64,000 nucleotides of DNA, from positions 15,668 to 79,667 of the forward strand of contig CAKUGR010000013.1 of NCBI GenBank assembly GCA_934654775.1. The letters are read 5' to 3'. Under the pieces are notes generated by a model, which saw only the letters and a list, made by a program, of their open reading frames with translations, was not told where the DNA came from and did no database searches. This DNA is from an uncultured Collinsella sp. (GTDB lineage: Bacteria > Actinomycetota > Coriobacteriia > Coriobacteriales > Coriobacteriaceae). The position numbers were made by a program, and so were the translations under genes. Below are positions 8,279-16,798 of this stretch, one piece after another (position 1 is the stretch's first letter; every line of letters starts with the position of its first letter).

Positions 8279-9613
8279 ATGAGCACACAGACCAAGCCCA
8301 AGCTCGTCACGCAAATCGACTTCGCCCGCGCCGGACAGATCACACCGCAGATGGAGGAGGTTGCCGAGCGCGAGCATCGCGACCCCGAGTACATCCGCGA
8401 GCGCGTGGCCGACGGCCGCATCGCCATTCCCGCCAACATCGTGCATATCAAAAAGGGCATGCACGCCTTTGGTGTCGGCGAGGGCCTGTCCACCAAGGTC
8501 AACGTCAACCTGGGTATCTCGGGCGACAAAGCCGATGCCGCCGAGGAATGGAAGAAGGTCAAGATCGCCGAGGACTTTGGCGCCGACGCCATCATGGACC
8601 TCTCCAACTCGGGCAAGACGCGCCAGTTCCGCCAGCAGCTCATCGACGAAACGCCGCTCATGGTGGGCACCGTCCCCATGTACGACGCCATCGGCTACAT
8701 GGAAAAGCCGCTGGTCAAGCTGACCAAGGACGACCTGTTCGAGGTTGTGCGTGCGCACGCCGAGGATGGCGTGGACTTTATGACCATCCACTGCGGCATC
8801 AACAAGTCGGTCACCAAGACCTTTAAGGAGACCGGCCGCCTTATGAACATCGTCAGCCGCGGCGGTTCGCTGCTGTTTGGCTGGATGGAGGTCACCGGCA
8901 ACGAAAACCCCTTCTACGAGTACTTTGACGAGCTGCTCGAGATTTGCCACGAGTACGACGTGACGATTTCGCTCGGCGACTCCTGCCGCCCGGGCTGCCT
9001 CTACGATTCCAACGATGCCACCGAGACCGCCGAGATGATCGAGCTTGGCAAGCTGTGCAAGCGCGCATGGGCCGCCGGCGTCCAGGTCATGGTCGAGGGT
9101 CCGGGCCACATGGCGCTCGACGAGATCGCTGCCAATATGAAACTGCAGAAGCGTCTGTGCCACAACGCCCCGTTCTATGTGCTCGGGCCGCTGGTGACCG
9201 ATATTGGTGTGGGCTACGACCACATCACCGCCGCCATCGGTGGCGCCATCTCCGCCAGCTCCGGCGCCGACTTCCTGTGCTACGTGACGCCGGCCGAGCA
9301 CTTGTGCCTGCCCAACGCCCAGGACGTGCTCGATGGCCTCATGGCTACCAAGATCGCCGCACACGCCGCCGATATCGCCAAGAAGGTGCCGCACGCCCGC
9401 GACATGGACGACAAGATGGGCCAGGCACGCCGCAAGCTCGACTGGGACGCCATGTGGAAGTGCGCGCTCGACCCAGTTACGGGCAAGAAGCGCTACGAGG
9501 AGTCTCCCGCCGCCACCGAGGGCACTTGCACCATGTGTGGCAAGATGTGCGCCGTCCGTACCGTCAACAAGGTGTTCGAGGGCACGACGATCGATCTAGG
9601 CATGGAGGATTAG
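8279..9613 (+). CDS. thiC: Phosphomethylpyrimidine synthase ThiC
   Basis: A radical-SAM enzyme turning aminoimidazole ribotide into HMP phosphate for thiamine synthesis. The 444 residues match the short ThiC form. Signatures are GADAIMDLSNSGKTRQFR, MVEGPGHMALDEI and GPLVTDIGVGYDHITAAIGGA. The C-terminal cluster motif is CTMCGKMC (CX2CX3C), one residue shorter than the CX2CX4C of the long form. The start at 8279 follows the RBS embedded in the TPP aptamer; an in-frame ATG at 8255 lies inside the aptamer and is rejected. thiD follows 181 bases downstream. Confidence 0.97.
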   Translation: MSTQTKPKLVTQIDFARAGQITPQMEEVAEREHRDPEYIRERVADGRIAIPANIVHIKKGMHAFGVGEGLSTKVNVNLGISGDKADAAEEWKKVKIAEDFGADAIMDLSNSGKTRQFRQQLIDETPLMVGTVPMYDAIGYMEKPLVKLTKDDLFEVVRAHAEDGVDFMTIHCGINKSVTKTFKETGRLMNIVSRGGSLLFGWMEVTGNENPFYEYFDELLEICHEYDVTISLGDSCRPGCLYDSNDATETAEMIELGKLCKRAWAAGVQVMVEGPGHMALDEIAANMKLQKRLCHNAPFYVLGPLVTDIGVGYDHITAAIGGAISASSGADFLCYVTPAEHLCLPNAQDVLDGLMATKIAAHAADIAKKVPHARDMDDKMGQARRKLDWDAMWKCALDPVTGKKRYEESPAATEGTCTMCGKMCAVRTVNKVFEGTTIDLGMED

Positions 9614-9707
9614 CTTTTTCGCTGCGATCGTTTTAGCAGCAAGTTGGCTCCCGTCAATTGTTGACGTGTGAACATTTGCTTACATTTTCGTAAAGATTGC
9701 ATCGCCC

Positions 9708-9748
9708 GCCCGGGTTCGACATAGAGTCGACCCGGGCATCTTTATAAT
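9708..9748 (+). promoter_or_regulatory. GC-rich hairpin overlapping a TATAAT -10 ahead of thiD
   Basis: GCCCGGGTTCGAC (9708-9720) pairs with GTCGACCCGGGC (9726-9737), one bulged T, followed by ATCTTTATAAT. The hairpin could end thiC transcription, and the perfect TATAAT at 9743-9748 could start thiD. No good -35 is visible. Confidence 0.5.
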
Positions 9749-9794
9749 GCTGGCTTAAAGACCCATTTGAATCCGACCGAACAAGGGAGCGAAC

Positions 9795-10625
9795 ATGGAT
9801 CGCAGCAAGGTACCTGCCGTTCTATCCATCGCGGGATCTGACTCCAGCGGTGGTGCCGGCATTCAGGCCGACATCAAGACCATCACGGCACATCGTCTGT
9901 ATGCCGAGACGGCCATCACCGCCATCACCGCACAGAACACCCTTGGCGTTACCGCCGTACAGAACATCTCCCCCGATATCGTAGCCGCGCAAATTGACGC
10001 CGTCTTTGACGATATCCGCCCGAGCGCCGTCAAGATCGGCATGGTTTCTTCTGTCGAGATTATCGAAGTCATCGCCGACCGCTTGAGCGCCTGGAACGCA
10101 ACGAACGTGGTCGTCGACCCCGTCATGGTCGCCACCTCGGGCGCGCGCTTGATTGCCGAGGATGCCTCCGAGGCACTCACCCGCCGCCTGTTCCCGTTGG
10201 CAACGGTCATCACCCCCAACATTCCCGAGGCTATGACGCTGCTCGACTACGAAGTCGATTCCGAGCGCACACAGCAAAATGCCGCTATGCTCCTCACCCG
10301 CCGCTTTGGCTGCGCAGCCTTGGTTAAGGGCGGTCATTTTGTCAACGAGGCCAACGACGTACTGGCCGAGCCTGCGCCCCTCGATGACGAGGGCAACCAC
10401 CTGGGCGATCCGCTCACTACGTGGTTTCGCCACAAGCGCATTGAGACCGATAACACGCACGGCACCGGCTGTACGCTCTCATCCGCCATCGCCTGCGCGC
10501 TGGCCCAGGGCATGGAACTTGCCGACGCCATCAACGCCGGCAAGGCCTACCTAACCGGCGCTCTCGCCGCCGGCTTTGACATGGGCAAAGGCTCCGGCCC
10601 CGTCAACCACATGTGGCAGTATTAA
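9795..10625 (+). CDS. thiD: Hydroxymethylpyrimidine/phosphomethylpyrimidine kinase
   Basis: A 276-residue ribokinase-fold kinase that phosphorylates HMP and HMP-P in thiamine synthesis. The N-terminal LSIAGSDSSGGAGIQADIKT binds substrate, VKIGMVSS and VVDPVMVATSGARL are typical, and TDNTHGTGCTLSSAIAC near residue 220 carries the anion hole and catalytic residue. The start at 9795 follows AAGGGAG. It belongs with thiC but probably has its own promoter. Confidence 0.96.
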   Translation: MDRSKVPAVLSIAGSDSSGGAGIQADIKTITAHRLYAETAITAITAQNTLGVTAVQNISPDIVAAQIDAVFDDIRPSAVKIGMVSSVEIIEVIADRLSAWNATNVVVDPVMVATSGARLIAEDASEALTRRLFPLATVITPNIPEAMTLLDYEVDSERTQQNAAMLLTRRFGCAALVKGGHFVNEANDVLAEPAPLDDEGNHLGDPLTTWFRHKRIETDNTHGTGCTLSSAIACALAQGMELADAINAGKAYLTGALAAGFDMGKGSGPVNHMWQY

Positions 10626-10641
10626 GATTCGCAGCCAAAAC

Positions 10642-10784
10642 CACCGCAAAGGGGACAGGCACCTTTGTAGTGGCTCCCACAAACATCTCGATCTGTAACA
10701 GTTAGAGCCCATTTTTCAGCCCACCTGTTACAGATCGAGACAAACAAACGAAACAAGCCACCGCAAGGGTACCTTTGAGGTGGA
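10642..10784. repeat. Nested palindrome cluster between thiD and the SGNH gene
   Basis: A perfect 16-bp inverted repeat, TCTCGATCTGTAACAG (10686-10701) and its complement (10725-10740), encloses a loop with TTAGAGCCC. It is flanked by two related small hairpins, each starting CCACCGCAA and containing ACCTTTG (from 10642 and 10759). The left one contains GGGGACAGGCACC. The cluster lies between convergent genes. No coding capacity is apparent. Confidence 0.75.
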
Positions 10785-10795
10785 TTGGATTCGCG

Positions 10796-11455
10796 CTACT
10801 CACCGAGCATCTCCTGGAGCTTGGCTGCCACGGCATGCCCCAGGCTCTCGTGACTTTCGGGCATCATATGCAGATAGTCGATATCGCCCGGCTCGGCAAA
10901 CTCGGCGGCATTCAAAAAGTCGCAACCAAACTGCTCGGCCACGTGCGCATAGTACTCGCCAAAATGCTCCGAGGCCTCGACGGAATGCTCGTCAAAGTCG
11001 GTCATATACACATCGGCGATCTGCGGCTTGATCTTGATAGGAGCCATCAGCAGAATGCGCGGACAAGGTGCAGCGTCGGTCCAGGGAAACGCGCGGACGG
11101 CGCGAATCAGCGCCATGGCGCCACGGGCGATATCGGAAGCTGTCACGTTAAAGACCGTCTTACAGTCGTTGGTGCCCAGCATGATCACAATGGCGTCCAG
11201 CGGCTTATGGGCCTCGAGCAGCATCGGAAGCGCGCGAATGCCGTTGAGGTTAGTGTCCAGATGGCACATATCGTCGCGCACCGTCGTGCGGCCGTTGAGT
11301 CCCTCCTCAATCACATGCCAGCCCTCGCCCAGGTCACGCTGCGCCACGCCGCACCAGCGCACATCCTGCGCATAGCGCACCGCGGTGCCATCGCGCATAC
11401 CAGCCGGATCATAGCCATAGGTGTTGCTGTCACCAAAGCACAGAACGTTTTTCAT
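10796..11455 (-). CDS. SGNH/GDSL-type hydrolase (lipase/esterase family)
   Basis: A 219-residue cytoplasmic esterase-like hydrolase. Block I is VLCFGDSNTYGYDP with the nucleophilic Ser, block II has EEGLNGRTT, block III is IMLGTNDCK (oxyanion-hole Asn), and the Asp/His region is GDIDYLHMMPESHESLG. The start at 11455 follows GGGGAGC; an extension to 11527 has no ribosome-binding site. A terminator at 11475-11505 separates it from the upstream gene on the same strand. Arylesterase or acetyl-xylan esterase activity is possible; the substrate is unknown. Confidence 0.88.
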   Translation of the reverse strand: MKNVLCFGDSNTYGYDPAGMRDGTAVRYAQDVRWCGVAQRDLGEGWHVIEEGLNGRTTVRDDMCHLDTNLNGIRALPMLLEAHKPLDAIVIMLGTNDCKTVFNVTASDIARGAMALIRAVRAFPWTDAAPCPRILLMAPIKIKPQIADVYMTDFDEHSVEASEHFGEYYAHVAEQFGCDFLNAAEFAEPGDIDYLHMMPESHESLGHAVAAKLQEMLGE

Positions 11456-11474
11456 CGTAAGCTCCCCACTCAAT

Positions 11475-11505
11475 AAAAAGCCGACGGTAGCAGCCCCCGT
11501 CGGCT
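11475..11505 (-). terminator. Terminator of the PARG-like gene
   Basis: On the minus strand AGCCGACGG and CCGTCGGCT form a 9-bp stem followed by TTTTATTG, between the 11531-12664 gene and the SGNH gene. Confidence 0.8.
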
Positions 11506-11530
11506 CGGCATGCCACATCACGCGCACCGA

Positions 11531-12664
11531 TTACAGGTATTTGCGCCAGTCGTCGTCATCCTCGTCGTCCTCGGCAGCGGCCTGAGCCTGCTCGGCGGCA
11601 CGGGCGGCCGCAGCGCGGGCGGCAACCTGAGCATAGGACTCCTCGTTACGCTCAGGGAAGCTTGCCAACACGTGCTCAAACTTGGCAAAGTCCTCATCCC
11701 AGCGCGTAGAGGGCACGGCAAAGAACACCTGCTTGACCTTAAAGTCGCCCGACGCGAGCTCCTTACGGAAGAGCTCGGCCACGGCCTCGGCATCAAAGCC
11801 GTTATTGTCGCAGCCCCAAGCACCCAGCACGAGCTTCTCGCGACCCAGCTCATCGCAGATGGCAAGGACAAAGCGGATACGGTCGCGCAGGGCATCCAAC
11901 AGGGCGTCGCCACTCACGCGGTACTCCTGGCGGGCACGCTTGACGTTGGGTGCGGCGGCAACGATCACATCGGCGTATGCGTGCACGTGGTTGCGGTCGA
12001 AGCGCACGGCGGGCACCACCAGCGCACGATTGCGGTAAAGCTCGCAGTTGATGTTGCGGCGACGGTTCTCGCCGTACCACTTGCGCTGCTTGTCGAGCAC
12101 GTTGTACAGGTACGAATCGGCGCAGAGCGTCGCCTCCTGGCCCAGGTAGCCCTGGATATAACCGCCGCCCGGATTGGTAAACGAGGCAAAGGCAAGCACG
12201 GCCATATCGCAGAACTGCGCATAGCCGCGACCGTTATCGAGGATTGCCTGCGTGGCGGAGGCATCAAGCACGGTGACCTCAGGCAGGACCGGAGCAGCCT
12301 CCTCCGCGGGCGCGGACTCGGCTTCGTCAGCCGACTCGGTGGACTCGGGTGCCACCTCGGACTCGACCGTAGTCTCCACCTCGGCAGCCTCAACCTCGGC
12401 AGCGTCGGCCTCCACAACCTCGGCAACCGGCTCCTCGGCAGCCGCTGCCTTCTGGGCCTTGGCCTTCATCGCCGCGACAAAGCCGGCAGGCATACCGTCG
12501 AATTCGCGAACACCGGCGAGCGAACGCTCGATATCCTTGGCGCAGGCCTCGGACACAGCCGCCACATGGCGCTCGGCGGCCTTGGCACGCGCCTCGCGCT
12601 TGGGATTGGGCTGTCCCGCGCGGTTGGGCCTGCGGTTACGGTTCCTGTTGTCGACGTCTGCCAT
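11531..12664 (-). CDS. TIGR02452/bacterial PARG-like protein with altered catalytic motif
   Basis: A 377-residue protein. Residues 1-30 are basic, about 75-130 form a low-complexity Ala/Glu/Val segment, and about 130-345 form a macrodomain-like fold resembling microbial poly(ADP-ribose) glycohydrolase (DUF2263). The signature FTNPGGGYIQGYLGQEATLC is present. In active PARGs GGG-X6-8 is followed by QEE, the second Glu being catalytic; here the sequence reads QEA. WGCDNNGFDAEAVAELF near residue 290 is also family-like. The tail is acidic (EDDEDDDD). An ADP-ribose reader or an inactive enzyme is possible. It has its own terminator downstream. Confidence 0.85.
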   Translation of the reverse strand: MADVDNRNRNRRPNRAGQPNPKREARAKAAERHVAAVSEACAKDIERSLAGVREFDGMPAGFVAAMKAKAQKAAAAEEPVAEVVEADAAEVEAAEVETTVESEVAPESTESADEAESAPAEEAAPVLPEVTVLDASATQAILDNGRGYAQFCDMAVLAFASFTNPGGGYIQGYLGQEATLCADSYLYNVLDKQRKWYGENRRRNINCELYRNRALVVPAVRFDRNHVHAYADVIVAAAPNVKRARQEYRVSGDALLDALRDRIRFVLAICDELGREKLVLGAWGCDNNGFDAEAVAELFRKELASGDFKVKQVFFAVPSTRWDEDFAKFEHVLASFPERNEESYAQVAARAAAARAAEQAQAAAEDDEDDDDWRKYL

Positions 12665-12727
12665 AAGTGGTCACCTTTCCTGTCGCTGCCGCTGTCGGCT
12701 TTTCCCATCCATGATACCCCGCCGTGC

Positions 12728-12757
12728 ACAAAAAAGACGGCCCCGCAGGACCGCCTT
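12728..12757 (-). terminator. Terminator of the BI-1 family gene
   Basis: On the minus strand a GC-rich stem (AGGCGGTCC with GGGGCCGTCT, allowing G-T pairs) is followed by TTTTTTG, 47 bases after the stop of the 12805-13500 gene. Confidence 0.7.
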
Positions 12758-12804
12758 TCACATCGTTTTACCGCGTCCGACAAGAAACGCTGCAATCCCC
12801 CGCG

Positions 12805-13500
12805 CTAGTCGCGACGACCGAGGATGTTCAGGATGCGCAGGAACACGTTGATAATGTCCACGAACAGGTTGGACGCCATGAGCACCGCATTGGGCAGCGT
12901 GGGCGGCACCGTCGTGGCAACATAGGTGTCGTAGCCAATAAACCCGGCGAACACCACGATCACGATCAGGTCGGTGATGGTCTGCGAGACGCCCATGAAC
13001 ATCAGCACAATCTCAACCAGAATAGTGGCGAGCAGAATGCCAAAACCGATGCCATATACGCGCTGGAAAAACTTGGGGAACGTCACGCCCAAGGCGCCAA
13101 AGACAAAGGTGATGGCGGCCGTGGCGATAAAGGCGGTGTTGATGGTGGGCAGGTCGTAGTTGGCAAGGCCAAACGACGCGGTCAGGCCAAAGGTACTCGC
13201 AAAGATTACGTAGCCCACAAGGGACAGGCCCACGGACTGCTTGCCCGCAGCAGCCGACATCATGACCATGCCGACAATGGTCAAAATAAACGAGCCAAAG
13301 ACCAGCGGCAAGGCGGCGCCGCTCATCATCATGCGCGCAAACGCCATGGTGCTCGTAAAGTAAGCACCGGCGCCCATGGCGCAAAAGCCCAAGAAGATCA
13401 GGGCAGACATGGCGAGATTGTACGCGCGCGGCGACATCTCCTTGGCGCGGCTTGCGCCGGTCTCGACGGGGCCGTTCTGATAGCCCTGGATATCGTTCAT
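12805..13500 (-). CDS. Bax inhibitor-1/YccA family membrane protein
   Basis: A 231-residue multi-pass membrane protein of the BI-1 family (calcium leak or protease-modulating proteins such as YccA/YbhL). Seven hydrophobic helices follow a short polar N terminus. The C-terminal FAGFIGYDTYVATTVPPTL and DIINVFLRILNILGRRD carry conserved acidic residues of the pH-sensing pore. The start at 13500 (MNDIQGYQ) follows AAAGGACG; 27 more bases upstream lack an RBS. Monocistronic. Confidence 0.9.
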   Translation of the reverse strand: MNDIQGYQNGPVETGASRAKEMSPRAYNLAMSALIFLGFCAMGAGAYFTSTMAFARMMMSGAALPLVFGSFILTIVGMVMMSAAAGKQSVGLSLVGYVIFASTFGLTASFGLANYDLPTINTAFIATAAITFVFGALGVTFPKFFQRVYGIGFGILLATILVEIVLMFMGVSQTITDLIVIVVFAGFIGYDTYVATTVPPTLPNAVLMASNLFVDIINVFLRILNILGRRD

Positions 13501-13583
13501 ACTTCGTCCTTTCAAAAAACGCCACAAATAACGGCGCCGTAGGCGACAAGATCCCTGCCATTGTACCCGAATGCCGTGCGCTC

Positions 13584-13922
13584 TTACCTGCGGCGCTCGC
13601 CCTCAAGCGTGCGGTCAAACGCCCATACCCACCAACGCATCACATGCGCCTGCGAGCCATCCGCCCGCTCACGCGTTTGGTCCTCCAGATACAACTCGGT
13701 CGCATGTCCGCCAAAACGAACCTTATACGTTGCCGTACGAACACCGTGAACCGTCAGGCCAAACCCGGTGGTCGAGATAATTTCGTCGATCGTAAAACAA
13801 CGGCCGTCGACCCAGCAGACGGTGACCGGCACGACTTGTCCGCCCGCAAGGATGCGGGCCACGACGTCCACATACTGCTTGTGCACGCGTCGAGTTTTGC
13901 CATCTGTCTGTCGATATTCCAT
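13584..13922 (-). CDS. Small hypothetical protein (about 112 aa)
   Basis: I do not recognise the family. The product (MEYRQTDGKTRRVHKQYVDV...) is short and mixed alpha/beta, with VTVCWVDGRCFTIDEII and GLTVHGVRTATYKVRFGGHATELYLED. No signal peptide or membrane helix is seen. It resembles small proteins that bind nucleic acid or act as adaptors, but this is only an impression. Start choice is uncertain: ATG at 13922 has GGGGG only two bases away, and ATG at 13943 has no RBS. It is divergent from the PiT transporter gene. Confidence 0.55.
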   Translation of the reverse strand: MEYRQTDGKTRRVHKQYVDVVARILAGGQVVPVTVCWVDGRCFTIDEIISTTGFGLTVHGVRTATYKVRFGGHATELYLEDQTRERADGSQAHVMRWWVWAFDRTLEGERRR

Positions 13923-14172
13923 GCCCCCTATTATCGAACGCATGTTTGTATGTTGTAAAGCGAACAGACTGTGGTTTTGGGGTGTTGGGACGCGCGCACG
14001 TGTCCTCATGGCGTGTTAGCAAAAAGAACACCCGCGGTCAACAGGGCTGATATTCAATGTTAGTGCCAAAAAATTCACTTCTCCCATCAGAACTCGGTAA
14101 AGAAACCCGCAGGAGGTGATACGATTTATCATGTTTTTGTAACGTGCCTGCAAACTTCGAGAAAGCCCATAT

Positions 14173-15222
14173 ATGGACGTAACGTTCTCAACCTTCCTCG
14201 GCCAACTTGTGTCGAACCCAGTCCTTGCCGTCACCGTGATCCTCGCGCTCGGCGCCATCTTCGTCAATGGATGGACCGACGCACCCAACGCCATCGCGAC
14301 CTGCGTCACCACACGTTGCATGCCCGCCCGCGCCGCCATTCTCATGAGTGCCGCATTCAACTTCTTGGGCGTGCTCATCATGACGCACTTTAACGCGAGC
14401 GTCGCCAACACCATCTCACATATCGTCGACTTTGGCGGAAACAGCACCATGGCGCTCGCGTGCCTCTGCGCGGCGCTGTTCTCCATCGTCGTCTACGGCG
14501 CCACAGCGTCGCGTTTTGGCATCCCCACCTCGCAAAGCCACAGCCTTATCGCCGGCCTGACCGGTGCCGCTATCGCCCTCGGCGGTGCGAGCAGCGTCAA
14601 CGTCCACGAGTGGATGAAGGTCATCTACGGCCTGGCACTCTCCATCGGCCTGGGCTTTGTCATGGGCTGGGTCCTGTGCAAGCTCGTCTCGATTCTGTTT
14701 GCCGCCGCCAACAGGCGACGCGCCAACGTCTTCTTTAAATACGCTCAGATCGCGAGTGCTGCGGCCATGAGCTTTATGCACGGCGCGCAGGATGGACAGA
14801 AGTTCATCGGCGTGCTCTTTTTAGGCGTGGCCTTTGCCAGCGGCCAGACGAGTGTCGGCGACGCCGGCATCCCCATCTGGATCATGCTGCTGTGCTCGGC
14901 CACCATGGGCATCGGCACCAGTGTGGGCGGCGAGCGCATCATCAAGTCCGTCGGCCAGAGCATGGTTAAGCTCGAGAAGTATCAGGGCTTCTCCGCCGAC
15001 CTCGCAGGCGCCGCGAATCTGCTGCTTGCCACCCTTACCGGTATCCCTGTGTCCTCCACCCACATCAAGACCTGCGCCATCATGGGCGTCGGCGCCGTCA
15101 AGCGCCTTTCGGCCATCAACTTCGGCGTGGTCAAGGACATGATGTTCACCTGGTTCTTCACCTTCCCCGCCTGTGGACTCATCAGCTTTGTCATGGCCAA
15201 GCTGTTCATGATGTTCATCTAG
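14173..15222 (+). CDS. pit: PiT family inorganic phosphate transporter
   Basis: A 349-residue low-affinity phosphate (metal-phosphate) symporter in the cytoplasmic membrane with about ten hydrophobic helices. The duplicated PiT signature is visible: GWTDAPNAIATCVTTRCM near the N terminus, FMHGAQDGQKFIGVLFLG in the middle, and GIPVSSTHIKTCAIMGVG near the C terminus, plus TSQSHSLIAGLTGAA. The start at 14173 has a weak GAGAAAG upstream. A DUF47 partner follows 67 bases later, the usual pit operon. Confidence 0.95.
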   Translation: MDVTFSTFLGQLVSNPVLAVTVILALGAIFVNGWTDAPNAIATCVTTRCMPARAAILMSAAFNFLGVLIMTHFNASVANTISHIVDFGGNSTMALACLCAALFSIVVYGATASRFGIPTSQSHSLIAGLTGAAIALGGASSVNVHEWMKVIYGLALSIGLGFVMGWVLCKLVSILFAAANRRRANVFFKYAQIASAAAMSFMHGAQDGQKFIGVLFLGVAFASGQTSVGDAGIPIWIMLLCSATMGIGTSVGGERIIKSVGQSMVKLEKYQGFSADLAGAANLLLATLTGIPVSSTHIKTCAIMGVGAVKRLSAINFGVVKDMMFTWFFTFPACGLISFVMAKLFMMFI

Positions 15223-15289
15223 TCAAACCGAGCGTCCATCCGGACCGTAATACCTCGCCCACCCGCCTTCGCCTCGAAAGGACCCACTC

Positions 15290-15913
15290 ATGGCAAAGAA
15301 ACCCGATTCGTTCTACTTTGAAAACTACGTCGCCTGCGCCGACCTTGCCGTTCAGGCCGCCGAGCTGCTTACCAAGATTTTCGAGAACTTCGATCCCGCA
15401 AAGATTCACGATATGCTCGACAAGATGCACGCGATCGAGCATGCGGCCGACAAGAAGCACCATGAGCTTGAGGACGCCCTGCTCACGGCCTTTATCACCC
15501 CGCTTGAGCGCGAGGACCTGGACCTGATGAGCTGCTCGCTCGACACCGTGCTCGACCGTATCGAGGGCGTCGTGCAGCGCGTCTACTTCACCAACATCCA
15601 GAGCATCCATCCCGATGCCATCGTGATCGCCCATAAGGTGACCGACGCCTGCCGCGCCATGAAGGACCTGATGGTCGAGCTGCCCAACTACCGCAAGTCC
15701 AAGACCCTGCGCGAGCTGGTCATCCAGATCAACACCATCGAGTCCGAGGCCGACGACCTCTACATCAACGCTATGCGCAACCTGCATGTCAACGGCAAGG
15801 ATCCGCTCGAGGTCATCGCCTGGCGTGACGTCTACGCCTTCCTGGAGTACTGCGCTGACTGCTGTGAGAATGTGGCCGATGTTGTGGATTCGATTGTCAT
15901 GAAGAACAGTTAA
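15290..15913 (+). CDS. DUF47 (PhoU-like) protein, PiT accessory
   Basis: A 207-residue all-helical cytoplasmic protein of the DUF47/YkaA family, related to PhoU and commonly paired with PiT transporters, where it is thought to tune transport. Typical segments are FENYVACADLAVQAAELL, HAIEHAADKKHHELEDALLTAFITPLEREDL, DRIEGVVQRVYFTN and CADCCENVADVVDSIVMKN. The RBS GAAAGGAC precedes ATG 15290. It is the second gene of the pit operon. Confidence 0.93.
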   Translation: MAKKPDSFYFENYVACADLAVQAAELLTKIFENFDPAKIHDMLDKMHAIEHAADKKHHELEDALLTAFITPLEREDLDLMSCSLDTVLDRIEGVVQRVYFTNIQSIHPDAIVIAHKVTDACRAMKDLMVELPNYRKSKTLRELVIQINTIESEADDLYINAMRNLHVNGKDPLEVIAWRDVYAFLEYCADCCENVADVVDSIVMKNS

Positions 15914-15920
15914 TTGGGGG

Positions 15921-16026
15921 GTACGTGTCCCGGCGGCGAAGGGCCGGCACCTGTTTGCTTTCTCACTCCGGCTGCGTGGCAGAGTCGTTCGAAAGTAAAC
16001 AGGTGCCGGCCCTTCGCCTTACGTAC
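15921..16026. repeat. Long perfect palindrome after the pit operon
   Basis: GGCGAAGGGCCGGCACCTGTTT (15935-15956) pairs perfectly with its complement at 15997-16018 over 22 bp, and outer GTACGT/ACGTAC adds six. The loop of about 40 bases has inner TTTC/GAAA. The arms contain GGCACCTG, similar to the tag at 10657. The rest of 15914-16194 holds nothing I can assign. Confidence 0.8.
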
Positions 16027-16194
16027 CACCATTGGGAACTTGGGCTGATGGTTTGAGCGTGATGAGGCCTTGGCTGATGTGGCCTTTGGTGCCCGGTTGG
16101 GTACTTTGGGGCTGTGCTGAGCGTTTGGTTGGATGCTGCTCTGGGTACCCTTTGGTTGTCTTTTGTTTCGTTATTTGATTGTTGGAGGGCTTGT

Positions 16195-16725
16195 ATGTCG
16201 TATTTGGATCTTGCTCGTTCTCGGTATTCTTGTCGTTCGTTTGAGTCGCGGGCTGTTGAGCAGATGGTGGTGGATGCCATTGTTGAGGCCGGGCGCATTG
16301 CTCCTTCTGCTTGCAATAATCATCCGACACGTGTGATGGTGCTGGATACTCCTGAGTTGTTGGAGAAGGCTGCTGCTTGTCAGCCGCGTTTTGCTCGTGA
16401 TGGGTCTATCTTTGGGGCTCCGCTTATCTTTCTTATTTGCAGCGTTACCGACGATGCTTGGGTGCGCCCTTATGACCAGATGAACTCCAGTGCCATCGAC
16501 ACCTCGATCGTGTGCGATCAAATGATGATGGAGGCCGAGGAACAGGGCCTGGGAACGTGTTGGGTGTGCCATTTTAAGCCCGAGGTGGCCTGTGAGCAGT
16601 TCAGCCTGCCCGAAGGCATCTATCCCTATCACATGCTCGTCTGCGGCTATCCTGCCGACCATATCGCCGACCCCGAGCATCGAGAGGCCCGCACCATTCC
16701 CCTCCCCGACTTCCTCCTCAAATAG
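16195..16725 (+). CDS. Nitroreductase family protein
   Basis: A 176-residue FMN-dependent nitroreductase-like flavoprotein, likely a homodimeric NAD(P)H oxidoreductase. RSRYSCRSFESRAVEQ is the FMN phosphate-binding RxSxRxF-type motif; IAPSACNNHPTRVMV, GLGTCWVCHF and the C-terminal HREARTIPLPDF fit the family. The start at 16195 follows GGAGGGC. The first 80 codons are rich in T-ending codons (GCT, CGT, GTT), unlike the C-ending usage of the rest and of neighbours, with a switch near 16440. A bidirectional terminator follows. Confidence 0.9.
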   Translation: MSYLDLARSRYSCRSFESRAVEQMVVDAIVEAGRIAPSACNNHPTRVMVLDTPELLEKAAACQPRFARDGSIFGAPLIFLICSVTDDAWVRPYDQMNSSAIDTSIVCDQMMMEAEEQGLGTCWVCHFKPEVACEQFSLPEGIYPYHMLVCGYPADHIADPEHREARTIPLPDFLLK

Positions 16726-16743
16726 ATTTTTGGGACATGCAAT

Positions 16744-16776
16744 AAAAAAGGACCCGCAAGTTGCGGGTCCTTTTTT
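16744..16776. terminator. Bidirectional terminator between nitroreductase gene and divIVA
   Basis: AAAAAAGGACCCGCAA pairs with TTGCGGGTCCTTTTTT, a perfect stem with A and T tails, between convergent genes. Confidence 0.93.
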
Positions 16777-16798
16777 ATCGACTGATTGTAATCCAGCG

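Noticed and set aside
9650..9665. Palindrome GTCAATTGTTGAC upstream of thiD as an operator
   Set aside because: Short, found once in this form, and not positioned against a convincing promoter; the similar GTCAAATAATTGAC before ftsZ is not enough to call a regulon.
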